Shown here: positions 6,096 through 13,397 of the stretch, one piece after another
Numbering within the stretch: the first letter of the stretch is position 1
Layout: every line of letters starts with the position of its first letter
Assembly (NCBI RefSeq): GCF_002027555.1
Contig: NZ_MXAP01000078.1
Coordinates: forward strand, 1-13,397
Source of the DNA: Moraxella equi
GTDB taxonomy: Bacteria > Pseudomonadota > Gammaproteobacteria > Pseudomonadales > Moraxellaceae
Reading direction: 5' to 3'
DNA: 13,397 nucleotides
The notes under the pieces: model-generated
Databases searched by the model: none
What the model was told of the DNA's origin: nothing
The model's input: the letters and a program-made list of their open reading frames with translations, nothing else
Program-made: the position numbers and the translations under genes

Positions 6096-6512
6096 TTAAG
6101 CACGGTTTTTGTACTTTTGAATGGTTTGTAGCTGTGCCAATGACTCTGCCAATGCTGTCAGGGCAGCAGTGGTATCAATATTAGCACTTTGATTTGCCAG
6201 GGCTTGCTCAGCATTGCGACGAGCTTCGGCGATTTTTGCTTCATCCAGATTACTGGCACGTTCTGCCGAATCGGCAAGCACGGTCACAATCTTAGGTTGA
6301 ACTTCAAGTACGCCACCTTGTACATAAATCACTTCATCTGTACCATCGGCTGATTTTAGGTGCAAAGGACCTGGTTTTAGCAAAGTAATGATTGGCGTAT
6401 GACCTGCCAAAATACCAAGCTCACCATCAATACCCGAAGCCACAAGCACGCTAATCTCACCTGAGTAAAGCTCTTCTCTGGCACTGACCACTCGGCATGT
6501 AAATGTTGCCAT
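6096..6512 (-). CDS. atpC: ATP synthase F1 epsilon subunit
   Basis: Epsilon subunit of 138 residues, normal length, part of the F1 central stalk with gamma and an inhibitor of ATP hydrolysis. The N-terminal beta-sandwich carries the typical VSAREELYSGE and GELGILAGHTP segments (about residues 9-41), then YVQGGVLEVQP. The C-terminal helical hairpin (about 88-138) is Ala-rich, as in the family. The ATG at 6512 is preceded by AGGAG at good spacing. It is last in the operon, 85 bp after atpD, a gap filled by an 11-bp hairpin. Present at one copy per enzyme. Confidence 0.97.
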   Translation of the reverse strand: MATFTCRVVSAREELYSGEISVLVASGIDGELGILAGHTPIITLLKPGPLHLKSADGTDEVIYVQGGVLEVQPKIVTVLADSAERASNLDEAKIAEARRNAEQALANQSANIDTTAALTALAESLAQLQTIQKYKNRA

Positions 6513-6562
6513 GATGACTCCTATCTATATTTATATCATCGTTTTGTCCGTGATAAAGTCAA

Positions 6563-6588
6563 TTAAGATTGGATTTCTCCAATCTTAA
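6563..6588. other. Intergenic hairpin between atpD and atpC
   Basis: TTAAGATTGGA (6563-6573) and TCCAATCTTAA (6578-6588) form a perfect 11-bp stem with a 4-nt loop. It lies 10 bp after the atpD stop. The tail on the minus strand (TTGACTTTATC) is not a proper U-tract, so a full terminator is unlikely; an mRNA stabiliser, processing site or partial attenuator is more plausible. Confidence 0.7.
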
Positions 6589-6597
6589 CTTTGGACA

Positions 6598-8031
<1,434 letters not shown>

Positions 8032-8059
8032 CTAAATTTTTATATTCAGCTAAACTGAC

Positions 8060-8932
8060 TTATGATACAGCGGCAGCACCACCAACGATTTCCGAAATCT
8101 CTCGGGTAATCGCTGCTTGTCTGAGCTTATTATAAACCAATTGTAAATCTTTAATTAAATTACCAGCATTATCTGTCGCCGCTTTCATCGCTACCATACG
8201 AGCAGATTGCTCTGATGCGATGTTTTCAAGGACGGCTTGATAAACCAATGATTCAATATAGCGTACCATCAAACTGTCAATCAACGTCTTTGTATCAGGC
8301 TCATAAATATAATCCCAACCGTGACTGATGCCCTCATCATCGGACAAAGCTCCCTCAGGTAAAGGAACAAGCTGAGTGATTGATGGTTTTTGGGTCATGG
8401 CGTTGATGAACTGATTGTATACCAAATAGATTCTATCTAATTTGCCATTTTGGTAATCATCAAGCATGGTCTGTACAGGACTGCTGATGTGTTCATAGCT
8501 TGGGCTATCGCCATAATCAGTAACTACCGATGTGACATTACCACCAAAGTTTTTGAAAAAACCAACGCCTTTTGAGCCAATGGCTGCAAACTCAACTTCG
8601 ACAGACTGCTCTTGGTAAGTTTTGACTGACTTTAATAAACTTTTAAACAGGTTAATGTTTAGACCACCCGCCAAACCACGGTCAGAAGTAACCACGATAA
8701 AACCCACACGGTTCACAGGGCGACTGACCATATAAGGGTGCTTATAATCGGACTGTGCTTGCACAAGGTGTGAAATCACACGGTGCATACTTTCAGCATA
8801 AGGGCGACCCATGCCCATGCGTTCTTGAGCCCGACGCATTTTACTGGCAGCAACCATCTGCATGGCACGTGTGATTTTCTGAGTGCTTTTAATACTGGTT
8901 ACTTTTGCACGTATTTCTTTTAAGCTTGCCAT
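8060..8932 (-). CDS. atpG: ATP synthase F1 gamma subunit (rotor shaft)
   Basis: Gamma subunit of 290 residues, the central rotor shaft, one per enzyme. The conserved N-terminal helix reads [20 protein letters not shown] and continues through [14 protein letters not shown]; the C-terminal helix ends [15 protein letters not shown], so both coiled-coil ends are intact. The middle Rossmann-like domain includes [12 protein letters not shown] (about 81-92). Its Shine-Dalgarno is weak (TTTGGAATAATT before the ATG), in contrast to AGGAGAA before atpD, which suits single-copy stoichiometry. The 66-bp gap to atpA holds a 12-bp hairpin. Confidence 0.98.
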   Translation of the reverse strand: MASLKEIRAKVTSIKSTQKITRAMQMVAASKMRRAQERMGMGRPYAESMHRVISHLVQAQSDYKHPYMVSRPVNRVGFIVVTSDRGLAGGLNINLFKSLLKSVKTYQEQSVEVEFAAIGSKGVGFFKNFGGNVTSVVTDYGDSPSYEHISSPVQTMLDDYQNGKLDRIYLVYNQFINAMTQKPSITQLVPLPEGALSDDEGISHGWDYIYEPDTKTLIDSLMVRYIESLVYQAVLENIASEQSARMVAMKAATDNAGNLIKDLQLVYNKLRQAAITREISEIVGGAAAVS

Positions 8933-8966
8933 AATTATTCCAAAACTGGACTCAGTTTAAATGGGT

Positions 8967-8993
8967 ATATGGTGTATCAATGATACACCATAT
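8967..8993. other. Intergenic hairpin between atpA and atpG
   Basis: ATATGGTGTATC (8967-8978) and GATACACCATAT (8982-8993) make a perfect 12-bp stem with a 3-nt loop. It lies 6 bp after the atpA stop and 34 bp before the atpG start codon. No U-tract follows on the minus strand (ACCCATTT), so it is more likely an mRNA stability or processing element than a terminator. Confidence 0.75.
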
Positions 8994-8998
8994 TGCTC

Positions 8999-10543
8999 TT
9001 AGTAGCTACGAGATGCTTTGAAAGCTTCAATCCCTGCTTTTAGACGACTCTCGATGTCATCATTATAGTTGGCAGTCTCATCAATCTCACTCATGAGAGC
9101 ACCATGTTCGCCACGAAGGAAGCTTAACAAACCTTGCTCAAAAGCACCGATTTTTTCAACAGGTACATCAGCAAGATAGCCTTCGTTTGATGCATAGATG
9201 ACCGCCGCTTGGTCAGCGATAGACATCGGTGCGTATTGTTTTTGCTTCATCAGCTCAGTCACACGCTGACCATGTTCAAGTTGCTGTTTGGTTGCGTCAT
9301 CCAAATCCGATGCAAACTGAGCAAAGGCAGCCAACTCACGATACTGTGCCAAGGCTGTACGGATACCACCTGAGAGCTTTTTGATGATTTTCGTTTGAGC
9401 TGCACCACCCACACGAGATACCGAGATACCAGCATTTACCGCAGGGCGAATACCTGAGTTAAATAGGTTAGATTCTAGGAAAATCTGACCATCAGTAATC
9501 GAAATGACATTGGTAGGTACGAACGCTGATACGTCCCCTGCCTGTGTTTCAATGATGGGTAGGGCAGTCAATGAACCAGTTTTGCCTTTGACTTCGCCAC
9601 CCGTAAACGCTTCTACATAGTCCGCATTAACACGAGATGCACGCTCTAACAGACGTGAGTGCAAGTAGAATACATCCCCTGGGTAGGCTTCACGTCCTGG
9701 TGGACGGCGTAGCAGTAGTGAGATTTGACGATAGGCAACCGCTTGCTTAGATAAATCATCATAGATGATAAGTGCGTCTTGACCACGGTCACGGAAGTAC
9801 TCACCCATGGTACAGCCAGAATATGGGGCGATGTATTGCAGTGCCGCAGGCTCTGATGCTGATGCAACCACAACGGTAGTATAAGCCAATGCACCTGACT
9901 CTTCTAGTTTACGCACCACGTTAGCGATGGTTGAGCGTTTTTGACCAACAGCAACATACACACATTTGATGCCAGAGTCTTTTTGGGCGATGATGGCATC
10001 GATTGCCATGGCGGTCTTACCTGTTTGGCGGTCGCCAATGATAAGTTCACGCTGACCACGTCCGATTGGAATCATGGTATCAACCGCTTTATAACCTGTC
10101 ATAACAGGCTCATCAACCGATTGACGAGCGATAACGCCAGGGGCGATTTTTTCAACTTTATCGGTTAGCTTAGCATTGATACGACCTTTGCCATCAATAG
10201 GATTACCCAAAGCATCAACCACACGACCCAACAGTTCAGGACCTACGGGTACTTCTAGGATACGACCTGTGCAGTATGCTTTTTGCCCTTCTTGTAGGGG
10301 CAAATAGTCGCCCAAAACGACCGCACCGACTGAGTCTTGTTCTAAGTTTAGTGCCATGCCATAGACATTGCCTTCAAACTCAATCATCTCGCCATACATG
10401 GCTTCTTCTAGACCATGAATTTTTACAATACCATCAGAGACACTGACGATAACGCCTTCAGTTTTAGCAGTTGCGCTTACGTCAAGGTCTTGAATACGTT
10501 GCTTAATCAGATTGCTGATTTCAGCTGGATTCAATTGTTGCAT
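8999..10543 (-). CDS. atpA: ATP synthase F1 alpha subunit
   Basis: Alpha subunit of 514 residues, three per F1, forming the non-catalytic nucleotide sites and lending the arginine finger to beta. The N-terminal beta-barrel holds [19 protein letters not shown] (about 27-45). Walker A GDRQTGKT is at 170-177. The [17 protein letters not shown] segment, [21 protein letters not shown], and [16 protein letters not shown] with the arginine finger are all present. AGGAAACAAGG precedes the ATG. It lies 33 bp after atpH and ends 6 bp before a strong hairpin. Length and motifs are normal. Confidence 0.99.
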   Translation of the reverse strand: MQQLNPAEISNLIKQRIQDLDVSATAKTEGVIVSVSDGIVKIHGLEEAMYGEMIEFEGNVYGMALNLEQDSVGAVVLGDYLPLQEGQKAYCTGRILEVPVGPELLGRVVDALGNPIDGKGRINAKLTDKVEKIAPGVIARQSVDEPVMTGYKAVDTMIPIGRGQRELIIGDRQTGKTAMAIDAIIAQKDSGIKCVYVAVGQKRSTIANVVRKLEESGALAYTTVVVASASEPAALQYIAPYSGCTMGEYFRDRGQDALIIYDDLSKQAVAYRQISLLLRRPPGREAYPGDVFYLHSRLLERASRVNADYVEAFTGGEVKGKTGSLTALPIIETQAGDVSAFVPTNVISITDGQIFLESNLFNSGIRPAVNAGISVSRVGGAAQTKIIKKLSGGIRTALAQYRELAAFAQFASDLDDATKQQLEHGQRVTELMKQKQYAPMSIADQAAVIYASNEGYLADVPVEKIGAFEQGLLSFLRGEHGALMSEIDETANYNDDIESRLKAGIEAFKASRSY

Positions 10544-10576
10544 TGCCTTGTTTCCTATAATTTAGACAGCCACAGT

Positions 10577-11218
10577 TTATGCTGTTAGCTGAGTCTTTAA
10601 TTGTTTTAACTTGCCACGCACCGAGCCATCAGTAAACTTATCGCCCACTTTAATGGTCGCACCCCCTAACAGTGAACTATCCACAGCCTCGTGTAAAATC
10701 ACGATAGAACCTGTTGAGATAGCCAAGGATTCTTGTAGGGATTTGCGTTGGGTTTCAGTTAGTGGGTAGGCTGATGTTACGTAAGCGTCAACCTGTTTTA
10801 GCTCTTGTGATTTTAGCTTGCTGTAATGAGCATGAATCTCAGGAAGCAAAGACAGTCTGTCATTATCAGACAGCTGGCTGACAAAGTTTGTCAATGCCTT
10901 ATTGGCTGTCAGATGCTTACTTCCTGCTAATACTTCTGCCGCCGCACTCACGTCCACGCCCTGTGATGCCGCTGTCTGCAACGTTTGGGCAAGTGGTGAG
11001 TTATTCGGTCTTTGGCTAGTGTAGATATCCATCAGCACCGAAGCTTTTTGACTGGCGGGAATGGCTGGATTGTGTAGCAAACCAATAAATGCGTCATTAC
11101 GCACAATATCCGATGCCATCAACAAGAAGTCTTCCCATTCGTTAATCGCATTTTGCTCTTTAGCATAGTCAAACGCAGCCTTTGCGTAAGGTCTTGCCAA
11201 GGTAGATAATTCAGCCAT
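10577..11218 (-). CDS. atpH: ATP synthase F1 delta subunit, with internal extension
   Basis: Peripheral-stalk subunit that joins F1 to the b dimer. It begins MAELSTLARPYAKAAFDYAK, the usual delta start, and ends GGATIKVGDKFTDGSVRGKL, the usual end. At 213 residues it is about 35 longer than the ~178 typical of E. coli and Acinetobacter. Compared with the Acinetobacter sequence as I recall it, the extra length lies between about residues 67 and 107, in the N-terminal helical bundle, and is Ala/Ser/Gln-rich. The frame is open with normal base composition, so it looks like a real insertion and not a frameshift. AGAGGAA precedes the ATG; atpF ends 12 bp upstream. Confidence 0.96.
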   Translation of the reverse strand: MAELSTLARPYAKAAFDYAKEQNAINEWEDFLLMASDIVRNDAFIGLLHNPAIPASQKASVLMDIYTSQRPNNSPLAQTLQTAASQGVDVSAAAEVLAGSKHLTANKALTNFVSQLSDNDRLSLLPEIHAHYSKLKSQELKQVDAYVTSAYPLTETQRKSLQESLAISTGSIVILHEAVDSSLLGGATIKVGDKFTDGSVRGKLKQLKTQLTA

Positions 11219-11230
11219 GAGTTCCTCTAA

Positions 11231-11701
11231 TTACAGCTTGGTTGCCAGTTGTGCTAGCATGCTGGCATGTTTTTGTTCATCAACTTTTTCTTCTAGAATC
11301 TTTTCAGCACCAAGTACTGCAAGAGTCGCAACTTGTGAACGTAGCTGTTCACGAGTTTGGGCAATTTGTTGGTCAACCGTCTGTTGGGCCGCACCAATAA
11401 TACGCTCGCTTTCAAGACGGGCTGTGACTTTGGCGTCTTCAATCATTTGATTGGCAGTTTTGTTAGCACGTTCAATGATAGAAGCAGCCTCAGCTTTGGC
11501 ACTTGCAAACTCTGCTTGGACTTGTGACTCAGCAGATGCAAGGTCAGCTTTTGCTTTTTCGGCGGCGTTTAAGCCTTCTTCGATTTTACGTTGACGCTCG
11601 TTAATCGCTCCGATGAGTGGCGGCCATACGAATTTCATGCAGAACCACACGAAAAACGCAAACGCAATCATCTGACCGATAATGGTGGAATTAATATTCA
11701 T
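11231..11701 (-). CDS. atpF: ATP synthase Fo b subunit
   Basis: Peripheral-stalk subunit of 156 residues, normal length, two per enzyme. It begins [20 protein letters not shown], a single N-terminal membrane helix, then [21 protein letters not shown] and a long Ala/Glu/Gln/Lys-rich coiled coil ending in the delta-binding tail. The Shine-Dalgarno GAGGTGA lies four bases before the ATG and fits the 16S 3' end very well, but a complementary ATCACCT lies 18 bases upstream in the transcript and could mask it. It lies 96 bp after atpE, the longest gap between two genes of the operon. Confidence 0.98.
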   Translation of the reverse strand: MNINSTIIGQMIAFAFFVWFCMKFVWPPLIGAINERQRKIEEGLNAAEKAKADLASAESQVQAEFASAKAEAASIIERANKTANQMIEDAKVTARLESERIIGAAQQTVDQQIAQTREQLRSQVATLAVLGAEKILEEKVDEQKHASMLAQLATKL

Positions 11702-11704
11702 CCA

Positions 11705-11736
11705 ATCACCTCATTTGTTAGTGAAAGTCAGGTGAT
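11705..11736 (-). promoter_or_regulatory. Stem that could occlude the atpF ribosome binding site
   Basis: On the minus strand ATCACCT (11730-11736) can pair with AGGTGAT (11705-11711) across an 18-nt loop. The second segment is the atpF Shine-Dalgarno itself, and the first mimics the anti-Shine-Dalgarno of 16S rRNA. Pairing would lower atpF initiation relative to atpE. Confidence 0.45.
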
Positions 11737-11746
11737 AGCCAATTGC

Positions 11747-11769
11747 TGTCGGCAAGTAAACTGCCGACA
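11747..11769. other. Intergenic hairpin between atpE and atpF
   Basis: TGTCGGCA (11747-11754) and TGCCGACA (11762-11769) form a perfect, GC-richer 8-bp stem with a 7-nt loop. It lies 28 bp after the atpE stop, upstream of the atpF occlusion stem. The minus-strand tail is GCAATTGGC, not a U-tract, so it is not a terminator; it could protect the 3' end of an atpE-containing RNA fragment. Confidence 0.65.
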
Positions 11770-11797
11770 AGAATGGACCTAGACTGACCGCTTCAAC

Positions 11798-12052
<255 letters not shown>

Positions 12053-12091
12053 TTAATGACCTATTTGAAGGGTTAAAATAAAAAGTGTCAA

Positions 12092-12985
<894 letters not shown>

Positions 12986-13049
12986 TTATTTTTAACTTGG
13001 TTAATCAGAACGTGTGAAAAATTCATCACGCAATCCATCAATTTGCAAG

Positions 13050-13067
13050 GTGTTGAGTTCTCAACAC
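13050..13067. promoter_or_regulatory. 18-bp palindrome upstream of atpB
   Basis: GTGTTGAG (13050-13057) and CTCAACAC (13060-13067) are perfect inverted arms around two bases, 74 bp before the atpB ATG. It could be a transcription-factor operator or a leader hairpin. I cannot assign a regulator. Confidence 0.4.
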
Positions 13068-13080
13068 GCTCTAAAATGAC

Positions 13081-13133
13081 ACAATAAAAAATTGCTGGTT
13101 CAACTTATCCCATAAATATCAATCAGCAATTTT
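13081..13133 (-). terminator. Terminator-like hairpin in the atpB leader region
   Basis: AAAATTGCTG (13088-13097) and CAGCAATTTT (13124-13133) pair perfectly over 10 bp around a 26-nt loop. On the minus strand the stem ends in TTTTTTATTG. It may end a gene lying beyond the window, or act as an attenuator if the atp promoter is upstream of it. The AT-rich lower stem and long loop make it a weak terminator. Confidence 0.4.
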
Positions 13134-13135
13134 AA

Positions 13136-13164
13136 ATCATTCATTTAAAGTACATTATTGTCAA
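13136..13164 (-). promoter_or_regulatory. Possible atp operon promoter
   Basis: A perfect TTGACA -35 (13159-13164 on the minus strand), 17 bp, then AATGAT (13136-13141), four of six to the -10 consensus. The transcript would start within the terminator-like hairpin's first arm, which would prevent that hairpin from fully forming. No better promoter is visible closer to atpB. Confidence 0.35.
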
Positions 13165-13231
13165 TCATTTCATACAAATCATTGAAAATAGCATACTTGT
13201 AAATTTATGAAATTTTTATCGGAATGTTTGT

Positions 13232-13397
13232 AGGGCGTGTTGAATACTGGTATTTGCCATGAAAAATGAGAAAAATCGCACGTTTTTCAAGGAAAAAGTG
13301 AAGTTTGATAGTCATTCTATCAAACAAGCTTTTGACGATGAAAAACAAGATTTAGCCATTTTCCATGCAAAAATTGGTTGAAATCGTTAAATTTTAT
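13232..13397 (+). repeat. Interspersed repeat, right copy (uninterrupted, runs off the window)
   Basis: Matches the reverse complement of 1252-1476 without the 65-bp insertion. It begins AGGGCGTGTTGAATA and contains TTTGCCATGAAAAATGAG and a 9-bp hairpin GTTTGATAG/CTATCAAAC (13303-13325). A 40-codon frame (13259-13381) is open here but frameshifted in the left copy, and the copies differ mostly at amino-acid-changing positions, so I do not treat it as a gene. The outer end is not reached at the window edge. Confidence 0.85.

Noticed and set aside
13259..13381. 40-codon open frame in the right repeat, starting MKNEKN
   Set aside because: The left copy is frameshifted in an A run, differences between copies mostly change amino acids, and no Shine-Dalgarno is present. 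Conservation follows hairpins, not codons.

Overview
This window looks like a chromosomal segment from a gammaproteobacterium of the family Moraxellaceae, most likely Moraxella. The response regulator is very close to my recollection of Acinetobacter BfmR, the ATP synthase subunits read as Moraxellaceae-type, and the intergenic DNA is AT-rich with palindromic repeats. I cannot name the species from sequence alone.

Layout. At the left, on the minus strand, lie rpsP (ribosomal protein S16), rimM (30S maturation factor) and an 8Fe-8S-type ferredoxin; a terminator-like hairpin separates rpsP from rimM, and the ferredoxin takes the place next to rimM where trmD usually sits. A 540-bp gap follows, holding the rpsP promoter, a ~160-bp interspersed repeat interrupted by a 65-bp palindromic insertion, and the promoter region of a plus-strand EnvZ-like sensor kinase that has no partner regulator beside it. 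All remaining genes are on the minus strand: a 56-codon membrane-anchored small protein, the sensor/regulator pair bfmS-bfmR (envelope and stress control), and the complete eight-gene F1Fo ATP synthase operon in the order atpB-E-F-H-A-G-D-C. No atpI is present. The last ~420 bp upstream of atpB carry no gene. They hold possible promoter and hairpin elements and a second, inverted copy of the left-hand repeat, which runs off the window.

How it works together. The atp operon encodes a proton-type ATP synthase (c subunit D61, a subunit R225). The three subunits needed in several copies, other than b (c, alpha and beta), are each followed by a strong intergenic hairpin, and the atpF ribosome binding site can be sequestered by an upstream complementary segment; both suggest post-transcriptional tuning of stoichiometry. 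bfmR lies 139 bp behind atpC, with a tandem direct repeat upstream that could be its own operator. A near-canonical terminator lies between bfmR and bfmS and could hold the kinase below its regulator.

Most of the window is ordinary core genome. The second-look items are the inverted repeat family with a nested insertion and a compensating hairpin change, the position of the rpsP promoter in the repeat, the hairpin pattern in the atp operon, the extended delta subunit, and a small gene in a frame that is easily missed. I see no CRISPR array, phage, toxin-antitoxin or defence system.
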